From contig DATMRF010000083.1 in NCBI GenBank assembly GCA_035566435.1, positions 1 through 64,000 of the forward strand: DNA of 64,000 bases, in the 5' to 3' direction. The position numbers and the translations under genes are program-made. Of this stretch, positions 1 through 8,042 are shown in pieces. A model generated the notes under the pieces. That model was not told the origin of the DNA. It did no database searches and saw only the letters and a list, made by a program, of their open reading frames with translations. Positions within the stretch are counted from its first letter, which is position 1. Each line of letters begins with the position of its first letter. The stretch is from DATMRF01 sp035566435. Its GTDB lineage: Bacteria; Verrucomicrobiota; Verrucomicrobiia; Limisphaerales; UBA8199.

Positions 1-348
1 CTTTGGTTCCGGCTCTGCCGGGCTGGGCCTTCGTGCCTTCTTGTGGCCATTCCGTCCTTATCCGTGTCATCCGTGAATGGGCCTCCTGGCGAGTGGCCGC
101 CGGAGCAAACCCGAGTCATCCTGACCAATCCCGACCAATCCCGACCAATCCTGAGCGCGTAACATTTTTTGGGAGCGCTATCGCCCCCATCCTCAAGTTT
201 CAAGTTTCAAGTCCGCGATGCAGAGCGCAAGGGACGAAAGTGAAGCGGAGGGACCGGGGGAGAATATGGAACGAGGGAGGTTTTGAACTGACCCGGGATG
301 GGGAAGTTCCGGCGTGCATTGCCTGGTTAGAAGGGTATAGATCGCGGC
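1..348. other. Left-edge intergenic stretch with short tandem repeats
   Basis: I see no convincing gene before the amidohydrolase. Positions 46-80 hold a copy of the dispersed 'ccgtgtcatccgtgaat' string, in the reverse sense of the 'accacggataacacgg' repeats found elsewhere in the window. Positions 121-150 are three consecutive 10-bp units of the form CYGACCAATC. The remaining bases hold no terminator or promoter that I can defend. Confidence 0.6.
121..150. repeat. Three tandem 10-bp CYGACCAATC units
   Basis: Three back-to-back decamers differ only at the second base (CTGACCAATC, CCGACCAATC, CCGACCAATC) and a partial fourth begins at 151. They lie about 200 bases before the first gene. Length is too short for a satellite and there are no spacers, so this is not CRISPR-like. 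Confidence 0.7.
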
Positions 349-2457
349 GTGACACCGAACCGCGACAGACGAGGGTGTTTTGTTCTTTTGCTTTGGCTGG
401 CGGCGGCCCGTGCGGCGGGCGCCGCGGAACCGAGCGTCCTGGCCCTCACTCACGCGACCGTCATCGATTGCACCGGCAGGCCCGCGCAACCGGATGTCAC
501 AGTGGTTGTCAGCGACGGGCGCATCACGGCGATGGGGAGGAGTGGGGACCTTCATCCGCCGACCAACGCAGTCGTGGTGGACGCTACCGGCAAGTATTTG
601 ATCCCCGGGTTATGGGACATGCATGTTCACTGGTATGACAAGGATTACCTGCCGTTGTTCCTGGCCAACGGAGTGACGGGGATTCGGCTGATGCTGGGCG
701 CGCCGATGCATCACGAATGGCGAAGGGAAATCGAGGCAGGCAAGCTGGCGGGGCCGCGGCTGTTCATTGCGAGCCCGATAGTGGATGGACCCAAGCCGGT
801 GTGGCCGGGTTCCATTACCGCCGGCAGCGCGAGCGAGGGGCGGCAGGCGGTGTTGAAGGTGAAGCAGGACGGGGCCGATTTTGTAAAAGTCTATTCGGTG
901 CTGCCGCGCGAGGCTTACTTCGCGATTGCGGACGAAACGAAGAAACAGGGTATTTCGTTCGCGGGACACGTACCGATCGGGGTGTCGGTTGAGGAGGCCT
1001 CGGCGGCGGGGCAGAAGTCGATCGAGCATCTCTCGGGAATTCTGACCGGTTGTTCGAGTGAGGAAGCGCGCCTGCTGGAGTCCGAGCGGGCGAGTTTCGC
1101 CGGCTTGATGGCCACCAACGACCCGATCAGCGCGCTGACGGAGGTGCGCCGCCAGGGCGCACTGGCGCTGGAAACCTATAGCCAGCCCAAGGCGGAGGCG
1201 CTGTTCGCCTTGCTGAAGAGCAATCACACGTGGCAATGCCCGACGCTGGTGGTGTTGCGCAACATCCGTTACGAGGATGAGGCATCGGTCACGAACGACA
1301 GCCGGGTCAAGTACCTTCCGCGAGCGATTAGGGGGAGCTGGGAGCCGTCGCTGGATTTCCGGCTTAAAACCCGCACGCGCGAGGACGTGGCGCTGGGCAA
1401 ACGGGTGTACCCGAAGGAGATTGAAATCGTGGGGGCGATGCAGCGCGCCGGGGTGGAGATGCTGGCCGGCACCGACACCTTAAACCCGTATTGCTTTCCC
1501 GGGTTCAGCTTGCACGACGAGCTGGGCCTGCTGGTGCAGGCGGGGCTCACGCCGATGCAGGCGCTGCAGGCCGCGACGCGCAACGCCGCCCGTTTCATGG
1601 GGCGCGAGCAGGAGCTGGGGACCATCGAACCCGGCAAAGTGGCGGACATGGTCCTGCTGGACGCCAACCCGCTGGAGGCGATCGGAAATACACGAAAGAT
1701 TTCCGCCCTGGTTTATGGCGGGCGCCTTTTCGGCAGGCCCGCGCTGGATGAAATGTTGTACAGGGTCGAGGCGCTGGCCGACAAAAGCAAAACCCCCATT
1801 GCCTTCGCGCTCCTCAAGACTATCGAAGAGCGGGGCATCGACGCGGCGGTCCGGCAATATCACGAGCTCAAATCCGAGCAGTCCACGGTTTATGACTTCA
1901 GCGAGGAGGATTTAAACTCGCTCGGTTACGAGCTGATTGGGATGAAACAGCTTAGAGAAGCGGTCGAGATTCTCAGGTTGAATGCGGAAGCTTACCCGCA
2001 ATCCGCCAACGTATATGACAGCCTGGGTGAGGCTTATCTCAAGGCCGGCGACAAACAACGGAGCATCGAGAACTACGAGAAATCTTTGAAACTCGACCCG
2101 AACAATGCGGGTGCGGTGGAAAAGCTCAGAGAAATGAAAGCGGAAGGCACGGGCAAATCAGCGGAAATCGAGCCCAACAAAGCCGGTGCGGAGGAGAAGG
2201 TTAAGAAACCGGCGCCGCAAGGAGCGGCGAGACCGGTTAGTTCGATCCGTTTGGTGCTACGCGAAAGGTCCGACCCGGCAGTGGAGAACATCGTGCGGAT
2301 TTTTGCCCGTCAAGTGAGCGAGCGTTGCGGTGCCAGAACGATTACGAGCGGGAGCGCGGCAGAAACGGGAGAAGAGAACCGCGGAATACGGGAAACGGGG
2401 AGCGAGAGAATTGCCACAAAAAGGCACGAGAAGGCGCGAAAAGGGAATTGTTGTTGA
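349..2457 (+). CDS. Secreted amidohydrolase with C-terminal TPR repeats
   Basis: This is a metal-dependent hydrolase of the amidohydrolase superfamily (imidazolonepropionase/prolidase-like), probably acting in the periplasm on a cyclic or peptide amide. The GTG start gives a hydrophobic N-terminus (residues 10-26, ending AAGAAEP) that looks like a signal peptide. A beta-sandwich segment follows, then the metal-binding H-x-H at 92/94 (MHVHW), a likely carboxylated Lys in ADFVKVY, a His in FAGHVP, and the Asp of LAGTDT. Residues about 545-590 form one or two tetratricopeptide repeats (VYDSLGEAYLKAGDK, IENYEKSLKLDPNN). The last roughly 100 residues are low-complexity and basic, and the final 40 are translated from a dispersed repeat, so the functional protein may effectively end near residue 600. 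The substrate cannot be told from sequence. Confidence 0.85.
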   Translation: MTPNRDRRGCFVLLLWLAAARAAGAAEPSVLALTHATVIDCTGRPAQPDVTVVVSDGRITAMGRSGDLHPPTNAVVVDATGKYLIPGLWDMHVHWYDKDYLPLFLANGVTGIRLMLGAPMHHEWRREIEAGKLAGPRLFIASPIVDGPKPVWPGSITAGSASEGRQAVLKVKQDGADFVKVYSVLPREAYFAIADETKKQGISFAGHVPIGVSVEEASAAGQKSIEHLSGILTGCSSEEARLLESERASFAGLMATNDPISALTEVRRQGALALETYSQPKAEALFALLKSNHTWQCPTLVVLRNIRYEDEASVTNDSRVKYLPRAIRGSWEPSLDFRLKTRTREDVALGKRVYPKEIEIVGAMQRAGVEMLAGTDTLNPYCFPGFSLHDELGLLVQAGLTPMQALQAATRNAARFMGREQELGTIEPGKVADMVLLDANPLEAIGNTRKISALVYGGRLFGRPALDEMLYRVEALADKSKTPIAFALLKTIEERGIDAAVRQYHELKSEQSTVYDFSEEDLNSLGYELIGMKQLREAVEILRLNAEAYPQSANVYDSLGEAYLKAGDKQRSIENYEKSLKLDPNNAGAVEKLREMKAEGTGKSAEIEPNKAGAEEKVKKPAPQGAARPVSSIRLVLRERSDPAVENIVRIFARQVSERCGARTITSGSAAETGEENRGIRETGSERIATKRHEKARKGNCC

Positions 2458-2606
2458 CCAGTGGGCGCGAGGGAAATTGTGGGGAGGATTGTTGAACGGA
2501 TGGATGCGTAGAACGGGCCGGAGTGGGGCCAGTCCAGATCCAAGGGGGACATAGAGGGAGGATTGCCACAAAAGGGCACAAAAGAGCACAAAAAGGGAAC
2601 AGTCGT
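2372..2606. repeat. Dispersed CGGAATACG and CCACAAAAAGGCAC repeats
   Basis: A CGGAATACG-type unit at about 2380 is followed by a CCACAAAAAGGCACGAGAAGGCGCG string (2412-2445). A second CACAAAAGGGCACAAAAGAGCAC string lies at 2566-2596. The first two are read as the tail of the amidohydrolase; the third lies in the gap before the DUF6600 gene. The same strings recur at 5.8, 6.4, 6.5, 8.6 and 53.3 kb. Confidence 0.75.
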
Positions 2607-2684
2607 TGCGGCGTTTGGGATAATTCGGCAGGAAATCGGGCAAGGAACTTGCTCTTTAGGGATTGCGGAAACGAACGGATTGTC

Positions 2685-3569
2685 ATGAACACGACGATAA
2701 AGCGAGGGATTCTAGCAGTAATCACAATGGCCAGCCTGGCGGCATTCCCTGCCCGGGCGGAGCTGGAGGTGAGCGCTTCGGTGCAGATTCATGCGAAGGC
2801 AGATTTCGAGGCGCCGCTGGCGACGCACGGCAGGTGGGTGGAGGTCGGTTCGTATGGGCGATGCTGGCGGCCGGCGCATGTGGTAGTGGGGTGGCGGCCA
2901 TATTGCGCGGGCGAATGGGTGTGGACGGACTGTGGGTGGTATTGGCAAAGCGACGAGCCCTGGGGTTGGGCGTGTTATCATTATGGGTCGTGGGCGTATG
3001 AGCCGGCGTATGGGTGGTTCTGGGTGCCGCAGGTGGAGTGGGCGCCGGCATGGGTGTCCTGGCGGGTCGGGGGAGGGTTTATCGGATGGGCGCCGTTGCC
3101 GCCGCCGGGCATGATATTTGCGCGGCATCCCGCGCCCGAGGCGTTTGTGTTTGTGGGGACGGCGCACTTTGGCGGGCCGGTGACGCAAGGGGCCTTTATT
3201 GTGAAGAATAACACCATTTTCAGGATGACTGCGGAGACCGGCGGGGTCAAACGGGAGTCGCTCAATGTCGGGGGTTCCGGGGCGCAACGGGTGATGGTGA
3301 ACCACGGGCCGAACGTCGAGCTGGTGCAAAAATCGACCGGCAAGGCATTCGCGGTGGTTTCGGTGAGGGAAGCGTCACAGCGAACGACGGCGCGCGGGAC
3401 TTCGAACCCTCGCGTGGCGGAGCATCGGGTGGCGCGGGAGAAGGAGCGTCCGGAGCTTGCAAGTGACCGCGGGTCGGATAGGAACGATGCCCCAGGCAAG
3501 GATGGTTTTGACTCTGCGCCGCGTGGAAGAGATGGGGGAGGCCATGGGGGCGGGCACGGAAGGCATTAG
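2685..3569 (+). CDS. DUF6600-type secreted Trp/Tyr/Gly-rich protein
   Basis: A secreted or periplasmic protein of unknown function. The ATG at 2685 starts a clean signal peptide (MNTTIKRGILAV... cut after FPARA). Residues about 45-150 are exceptionally rich in Trp, Tyr and Gly, with motifs such as GRWVEVG, RCWRP, GEWVWTDCGWYW, EPWGWACYHYG and GWFWVPQVEWAPAWV. These are the tandem aromatic motifs that define DUF6600-like proteins in Verrucomicrobia and Proteobacteria. The C-terminal 70 residues are charged and end in a Gly/His-rich tail that could bind metal. The larger open frame upstream (from 2523) is repeat-derived and was not used as the start. It stands alone, between repeat-rich gaps. 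Confidence 0.8.
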   Translation: MNTTIKRGILAVITMASLAAFPARAELEVSASVQIHAKADFEAPLATHGRWVEVGSYGRCWRPAHVVVGWRPYCAGEWVWTDCGWYWQSDEPWGWACYHYGSWAYEPAYGWFWVPQVEWAPAWVSWRVGGGFIGWAPLPPPGMIFARHPAPEAFVFVGTAHFGGPVTQGAFIVKNNTIFRMTAETGGVKRESLNVGGSGAQRVMVNHGPNVELVQKSTGKAFAVVSVREASQRTTARGTSNPRVAEHRVAREKERPELASDRGSDRNDAPGKDGFDSAPRGRDGGGHGGGHGRH

Positions 3570-3654
3570 GGGCAAGGGTAAAGGCTGAAGGCCGAAGGCT
3601 GAGGGGGCGCACGGCGCGCGGGGGCGCCTCAGACTATACCCGTGGTTTCAGGGC

Positions 3655-3763
3655 AGCCTGTTGTCAGGTTATCAGGTCATCAGGTTATCAGGTTGTCAGG
3701 TTGTCAGGTTGTCAGGTTGTCGGGTTGTCAGGTTGTCAGGTTGTCAGGTTGTCAGGTTGTCAA
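3655..3763. repeat. 8-bp tandem array, consensus GGTTGTCA
   Basis: About thirteen near-identical octamers lie head to tail: GGTTATCA and GGTCATCA variants at the left, then a run of GGTTGTCA with one GGTTGTCG. The uniform right part suggests recent slippage growth. No spacer separates the units, so this is a simple satellite and not CRISPR. Confidence 0.9.
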
Positions 3764-3841
3764 GTGGCGCGAGCGCTGTGGCGGACACGGGAGGCATTAC
3801 GGGGGCGGAAGGATAAAGGATAACACCAAGACGAGAAAGGG

Positions 3842-3872
3842 GCGGAATACACGGAATACACGGAATAGGCGG
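3842..3872. repeat. CGGAATACA 9-mer dispersed repeat
   Basis: Three successive units (CGGAATACA, CGGAATACA, CGGAATAGG) followed by CGGAAGAAG. It is the same 9-bp family that occurs at 5829-5855, 6374-6421 and 6512-6537. Confidence 0.8.
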
Positions 3873-4014
3873 AAGAAGAAGTCTTCTACGTGTTTTGAAG
3901 GCGATCCACGGTTTCCATTCCGCCGATTTGCCCGGGGTCGGGAAGGTCGATTCGTCTTGACGCCGCCCAGCGAGCTTGGTTTGCTCAAGGCATCAGCACG
4001 CCCCTCGTCGGGCT

Positions 4015-4428
4015 ATGGATGCGACCACGCTCTTGCTTGCGGCCGGTCAGCTTCTACTGGCGGTAGCCATTGGTTATATCGCCTGCGTGGTGAGGCGCGA
4101 GGCTAAGCGGTCGTCGCTGGTGGCGCTGGTGACCGTCCTTAACGAACTCTACGAACGGAACAGGAAGGCTCTCGCTACAGTTTACACTTTGATGTCGTCG
4201 GCGGATTTCAAGCATGGCGACGACCAGCTTCGCGCCGGGGTTATCGACAGCGGCGACCGGCTGCGCGCAATACAGGCGGCGATTACCGAGGCGCTGCTGT
4301 ATACGCTGCACCAGTGCGATTCTGAATGGGGGTTTGCCGGCCGGCTGCACGAGGCCTTTCGGTCCCAACTGCGTCCCGGTGTTGAGAAGGACTGGGAGAA
4401 GCTCGTTCGGTACTCTACGCCTTCCTGA
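4015..4428 (+). CDS. Small single-pass membrane protein, unknown function
   Basis: A 137-residue protein that I do not recognise. From the ATG at 4015 it has one N-terminal transmembrane helix (about residues 4-24, LLLAAGQLLLAVAIGYIACVV), then a basic stop-transfer segment (RREAKR) and a cytoplasmic, mostly helical domain of about 110 residues. The topology, with N-terminus outside and body inside, is inferred from the positive-inside rule. Its 3' end overlaps the 3' end of the convergent methyltransferase gene by 14 bases. The longer open frame from 3976 starts inside poorly conserved sequence; the internal Met fits the membrane helix better. Confidence 0.55.
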   Translation: MDATTLLLAAGQLLLAVAIGYIACVVRREAKRSSLVALVTVLNELYERNRKALATVYTLMSSADFKHGDDQLRAGVIDSGDRLRAIQAAITEALLYTLHQCDSEWGFAGRLHEAFRSQLRPGVEKDWEKLVRYSTPS

Positions 4429-5707
4429 ACACGACGATTCGGTTGGTGTTCGTGCCTTTGGCCATGTTATCGACGCCCCAGCAGTTGGCGGTCTTGGTGA
4501 ATGTCTGATCGTTAATCACGACCAACAATGGTTCGAGGCCGGCAGCGACACCGCAGGGCAAAACGGTTTCCTCCAATTTGGTCATTCCGCCATGGACCTC
4601 GCCGACTTCGAATGCGATGTGGCCACCATGGCGCAGGACGCGGTTGAGCTCGCGGAAGACTGCGGTCATCGCAGTCTGCCAATCATCGAGCTTGCGAGGC
4701 ACGGTCAGTTTGACGGAGGCGGCATCGATGCCCAAAAACCAGCAGCGGAGCCAATTGTCGGTGGCATACTGGACGATGTTCAGGAACGGGGGCGAGGTGA
4801 CAACCAGGGCGACGGAGTTTGAGGGGATTTGCGGAGTAGCCTCGGCGGGGGAGGTTAAGAGCACGGCTTTGGGAGCCACAGCGGCCATGGTTTCCCGGGC
4901 GTCACGGTCCACGTCGCCCAGGAGCTGGCGGGTTTTTTTAAGGATGATTTTGACGACGTCGCGCGGCGGCGGTGTCTGATTCCGGCGCGCGTTGATTTTG
5001 CGCTGGGACTTGGCGGACACCGCCTGGTTGGGCGGCAGGGTATAGACGGAGAAGAAACCGTTGGAATGACCGGTGAGACGATTGAGCGACACGAGGAGAA
5101 TCCACTCGTCCACGTTGTCCAGCGGGCGGGCCTGGCGCCGGTTGAGGAAGTGCTTTTTGAGGGACGAGATCGCCCGCAGTGTATCGGGGTGATAAAAAGC
5201 GAGGAGTTCGTCGGGGGCATCCGCGGGGTCGTCGAGAAGGATTTGGCGGAGGCGGGTTTCGACCTGCGCGAGCGTTGGCGGGCGAAGCCTGGGCCGGGTC
5301 ATCACGACACTGAGCGGGTTGATATCGTTGCCGACGGGAACACGGCCCAGGAGGGCGGCTTCGAGCGGGGTGGTGCCGCGGCCCATGAAGGGGTCATAGA
5401 CGACATCGCCCGGAACCGTGAGGCGTTCGATGAAGAAGCGAGGCAATTGCGGTTTGAAACAGGCGCGGTAGGAGACTTCGTGCAAGGAACTGGCCTGGCG
5501 CTGTTTTGCTGTCCAGAATTCGTTGACAAAAGTGGGAACACTACGGGCGTGGCCACCACCGCCGTGAAAGACTGTGGTGAGCTTGCGGGTCGGCTCGCCG
5601 AACTCGCGAAAGGCGAGGAGGTCTTCGGCGAGGGGCAGGGGCGGCGCGGGCTTGGAAGGGGAGGGGAATTCCAAGGCCAGCTCGAGAGGTTCAGGGAGGG
5701 AGGGCAT
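4415..5707 (-). CDS. DNA methyltransferase (N4-cytosine/N6-adenine type), apparently solitary
   Basis: An amino-methyltransferase that transfers methyl groups from S-adenosylmethionine to an exocyclic amine of a DNA base. The SAM-binding FxGxG-type motif is DPFMGRGTT at 105-113, followed by the adjacent acidic loop GNDINPL. The catalytic motif is TSPPF at 304-308. FxGxG therefore precedes the catalytic motif, separated by nearly 200 residues that could hold the target-recognition region, an alpha-class-like order. TSPP(F/Y) is common in N4-cytosine enzymes. The C-terminus (FRELNRVLRHGGHIAFEVGEVHGG) resembles the late strands of a Rossmann methyltransferase. No restriction endonuclease is next to it; the only nuclease-like neighbour is the GxxExxY protein upstream on the same strand. 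Confidence 0.85.
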   Translation of the reverse strand: MPSLPEPLELALEFPSPSKPAPPLPLAEDLLAFREFGEPTRKLTTVFHGGGGHARSVPTFVNEFWTAKQRQASSLHEVSYRACFKPQLPRFFIERLTVPGDVVYDPFMGRGTTPLEAALLGRVPVGNDINPLSVVMTRPRLRPPTLAQVETRLRQILLDDPADAPDELLAFYHPDTLRAISSLKKHFLNRRQARPLDNVDEWILLVSLNRLTGHSNGFFSVYTLPPNQAVSAKSQRKINARRNQTPPPRDVVKIILKKTRQLLGDVDRDARETMAAVAPKAVLLTSPAEATPQIPSNSVALVVTSPPFLNIVQYATDNWLRCWFLGIDAASVKLTVPRKLDDWQTAMTAVFRELNRVLRHGGHIAFEVGEVHGGMTKLEETVLPCGVAAGLEPLLVVINDQTFTKTANCWGVDNMAKGTNTNRIVVFRKA

Positions 5708-5826
5708 GAAGAGTTAAGTCGGCGGAGACCGGAATTTGCTTTTGCATAAAGAAACCATTAACTGGAAGGCGCGGCAAGGACAGGTTTGTGTGCCGGGGTC
5801 GCGATGGGTGCTCAAAAACCGATTGA

Positions 5827-5895
5827 AACCGCGGAATACGCGGAATACGCGGAAAAGGAATTGGTTTTCTTGTATTGCGTGTATTCCACGGTGGT
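5827..5895. repeat. CGGAATACG dispersed repeat between methyltransferase and GxxExxY genes
   Basis: AACCGCGGAATACGCGGAA-type units at 5827-5855 are followed at 5870-5892 by a partly inverted copy (TATTGCGTGTATTCCACGG), so the two could pair as a weak hairpin. It separates the two minus-strand genes. Confidence 0.75.
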
Positions 5896-5903
5896 TTTGT
5901 TTC

Positions 5904-6311
5904 CTATCTGCCATAGTTGTATCGGCCCCGCTGCGCGACGATTCGTTCGATCTCAACTTTCGGGTAGTGACCGAAATTGACCAGGAGCCCCAGCTTGAAT
6001 CCGGTGGCCTTCAAGTAATTCTGGACCTGCGCGCGATGTTCGTCAGCGAGCTCAGTCACCGCCTTCAATTCGAGTATGATTTTCTCATAGCAGATGAAAT
6101 CAGGCTCGTACTTCGAACGTAACGGACAGCCCTTGTATTCCAAAGCCAGAGGTTTCTGCGGCACAAAAGGAACCCCTCGGAGGCGCAGTTCGAGCTCCAT
6201 GCACTCCTGATAGACGGGCTCGAGGAAGCCGCAGCCCTTTTCGCGGTAAACCTCAAAGCACCCACCGATGATTTGGTAGGATTCCGATTCGAATAGTAGT
6301 TTAGGTTGCAT
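5904..6311 (-). CDS. GxxExxY protein (PD-(D/E)XK nuclease-fold family)
   Basis: A 135-residue member of the GxxExxY family, whose fold belongs to the PD-(D/E)XK nuclease-like superfamily. The name-giving motif is GFLEPVY at 28-34. The probable metal-binding core is EPDF followed by ILELKAV about ten residues later, matching the D...ExK layout. Proteins of this kind are widespread in repeat-rich environmental genomes, and their biological role is unsettled. Here the gene is bracketed on both sides by copies of the CGGAATACG repeat, an arrangement that has suggested a link between the family and repeat mobility, but this is inference. The start is the ATG at 6311. Confidence 0.85.
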   Translation of the reverse strand: MQPKLLFESESYQIIGGCFEVYREKGCGFLEPVYQECMELELRLRGVPFVPQKPLALEYKGCPLRSKYEPDFICYEKIILELKAVTELADEHRAQVQNYLKATGFKLGLLVNFGHYPKVEIERIVAQRGRYNYGR

Positions 6312-6749
6312 GGCGGAAGCTTAAGTCGGTGGTCCTGAAGGCGAAACCGTAAATCGAGCACGACGTGGAACCGCGGAATACGGGAGGGAGAGAACCGCGG
6401 AATACGCGGAATACACGGAAAGGGCTGAAAACACGAGGCAGGAATTAGGTTCTGAAGTGTGCGTGGATTTCTTTGCGCATTTCCACATTGCGGAATATGC
6501 GAGGGAGAGAACCGCGGAATACGCGGAATACGCGGAAGGGGCTCAAAACATGGGACAAGAGATGGACCTTATAGGGCGCGTGGGTTTCTTTTCGCGCATC
6601 CTGGGCATGCGCGAGCTCCGCGGCAAGATTTGTGAAAAACAGGGCTTGCAAACCGGCGAGACCGAGAATAGGCTCTCCGCTCATTTTAGTGGGAACCCTC
6701 GAGGGTTTTGGCGGCGCCGGACGCGCTCGCAGCAACCAATTGACAATTT
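6312..6749. repeat. Gene-free gap with two CGGAATACG repeat clusters
   Basis: Clusters at 6372-6422 and 6486-6540 each contain the composite 'CGGAATACGGGAGGGAGAGAA' or its variant followed by CGGAATACG units. The two clusters are about 115 bases apart and nearly identical over 45 bases, so they are a local direct duplication. No gene is supported. The remainder leads to rpsP, with no obvious strong promoter. Confidence 0.75.
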
Positions 6750-7025
6750 ATGGCAGTTAAAATTCGGATGAAGCGGGTCGGGGCCAAGAATGCTCCTGTG
6801 TTTCGCATTGTGGTGGCGGACGGTCGCAGTCCCCGGGATGGCAAGTTCATCGAGCAACTCGGCACATATCAGCCGCTGAAGAAAGGTGACAATTTCACGA
6901 TGGACCTCGAGCGCGTGAAGTATTGGGTGAGCAAAGGCGCGCAACCGAGCGACACGGTTGCCAGTTTCATCAAGAAAGCAACCAGGGCGGCTGCGGCTGC
7001 GGCCGTGGCGGCGCCGGCGGCTTGA
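6750..7025 (+). CDS. rpsP: 30S ribosomal protein S16
   Basis: A structural component of the 30S subunit that binds 16S rRNA. The N-terminus MAVKIRMKRVGAKNAPVFRI is the classic S16 signature, followed by VADGRSPRDGKFIEQLGTY. The full length of 91 residues is normal, with an Ala-rich C-terminal tail (about residues 78-91) longer than in E. coli. It opens the cluster rpsP-khpA-trmD-rplS, all on the same strand with short gaps, and is presumably co-transcribed with them. Confidence 0.97.
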   Translation: MAVKIRMKRVGAKNAPVFRIVVADGRSPRDGKFIEQLGTYQPLKKGDNFTMDLERVKYWVSKGAQPSDTVASFIKKATRAAAAAAVAAPAA

Positions 7026-7042
7026 TGGCGTAACCCGGAGCT

Positions 7043-7288
7043 ATGCAAGGCTTCCTCGAGTACATCGTAAGAGGGTTGGTGCAGCATCCGGACGCTGTCA
7101 CCATCACTCCGGTTGAACGAGAGGGCACGACGGTGTATGAGCTGCGGATGCATCCCGAGGATGTCGGCAAGGTCATTGGCCGGCAGGGTATGACCATTAA
7201 CGCGATTCGCTCTCTCTTGCTGGCCGGCAGCGCGAAGAAGGGCCTGCGCTGCACGCTGGAAATCGTTGAGGACCGGGTTGCCGGGTAG
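7043..7288 (+). CDS. khpA: KH-domain RNA-binding protein KhpA
   Basis: A small RNA-binding protein with a single type II KH domain. The GxxG-type loop is IGRQGMTIN (about 49-57), preceded by PEDVGKV and followed by AIRSLLLAG. At 81 residues it has the normal size for KhpA, which in Firmicutes partners KhpB in RNA-based control of cell elongation. The position directly after rpsP (17-nt gap) is the conserved location of khpA in many phyla. It is likely translated from the same mRNA as rpsP and trmD. Confidence 0.93.
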   Translation: MQGFLEYIVRGLVQHPDAVTITPVEREGTTVYELRMHPEDVGKVIGRQGMTINAIRSLLLAGSAKKGLRCTLEIVEDRVAG

Positions 7289-7370
7289 CCGGGGTAATGC
7301 TCTGGCCCAGGCCAGCCGCTTACGGTAGCGACGTGAATCCTGGCCGGAGAAGACCCCTCCCGGGCGGGTT

Positions 7371-8036
7371 ATGAGAATTGACGTGCTGACCTTGTTTCCC
7401 GCGATGTTCGCGGGACCGCTGGACGAAAGCATCGTCAAAAGGGCGCGCCAGGCGGGGCTGCTGGACCTGAAAGTCCACAACTTGCGGGACTACGCGCGCG
7501 ACCGGCACAAGACGGTCGATGACCGGCCGTTTGGTGGCGGGCCGGGCATGTTACTCAAGCCCGAGCCGCTCTTTGAAGCTGTTGCGGACCTGGCGCGAGA
7601 AACCACGCGAGTCATCCTGCTGTCACCAGCGGGCCGGACTTTTAACCAGGCGATCGCCCGCGAACTGGCGCAGGTGAACGATTTGCTGCTCATTTCTGGC
7701 CATTACGAAGGGTTCGATGAGCGGGTGCGGGAAGAGCTGGCGGACGACGAGTTGTCCATCGGTGATTACGTGCTGACGAACGGCGCGCTGCCGGCGATGG
7801 TGATCGTGGATGCGGTGACGCGGCTGTTACCGGGCGCGTTGGGCGACGACGAAAGCACTCACGAAGAATCGTTCAGCCACGGGCTGCTCGAATACCCGCA
7901 ATATACGCGGCCGGCGGAGTTCCAGGGCATGAAAGTGCCGGAAGTGCTGTTGTCGGGCAACCACGCGGAAATCGCCAAATGGCGGGCCGAACAGTCGCGG
8001 CTGCGGACGAAAGAACGACGGCCGGACCTGCTGTGA
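7371..8036 (+). CDS. trmD: tRNA (guanine-N1)-methyltransferase TrmD
   Basis: Methylates G37 at N1 in tRNAs reading CNN codons, using SAM, which prevents frameshifting. SPOUT/trefoil-knot motifs are visible: N-terminal MRIDVLTLFPAMF, DDRPFGGGPGM, SGHYEGFDERV and SIGDYVLTNGALPAM. Full length (221 residues) with a C-terminal helix. RimM, which usually sits between rpsP/khpA and trmD, is missing; only 82 non-coding bases separate khpA and trmD. A tandem GATTGGTG repeat separates it from rplS downstream. Confidence 0.97.
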   Translation: MRIDVLTLFPAMFAGPLDESIVKRARQAGLLDLKVHNLRDYARDRHKTVDDRPFGGGPGMLLKPEPLFEAVADLARETTRVILLSPAGRTFNQAIARELAQVNDLLLISGHYEGFDERVREELADDELSIGDYVLTNGALPAMVIVDAVTRLLPGALGDDESTHEESFSHGLLEYPQYTRPAEFQGMKVPEVLLSGNHAEIAKWRAEQSRLRTKERRPDLL

Positions 8037-8042
8037 GAACGG

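Larger units (their letters stand above)
3570..4014. other. Gene-free repeat-rich gap
   Basis: This gap contains the 8-bp GGTTGTCA tandem array, a run of CGGAATACA units at 3842-3872, and otherwise undistinguished sequence. An open frame across the array (3642-4106) exists only because three 8-bp units equal eight codons; I do not count it as a gene. Confidence 0.7.

Noticed and set aside
3655..3763. Possible CRISPR array
   Set aside because: Octamers have no unique spacers of constant length, and no cas gene is nearby.
3642..4106. A 154-codon frame across the GGTTGTCA array
   Set aside because: Its repeated peptide reflects three 8-bp units making eight codons; there is no start signal and no homology.
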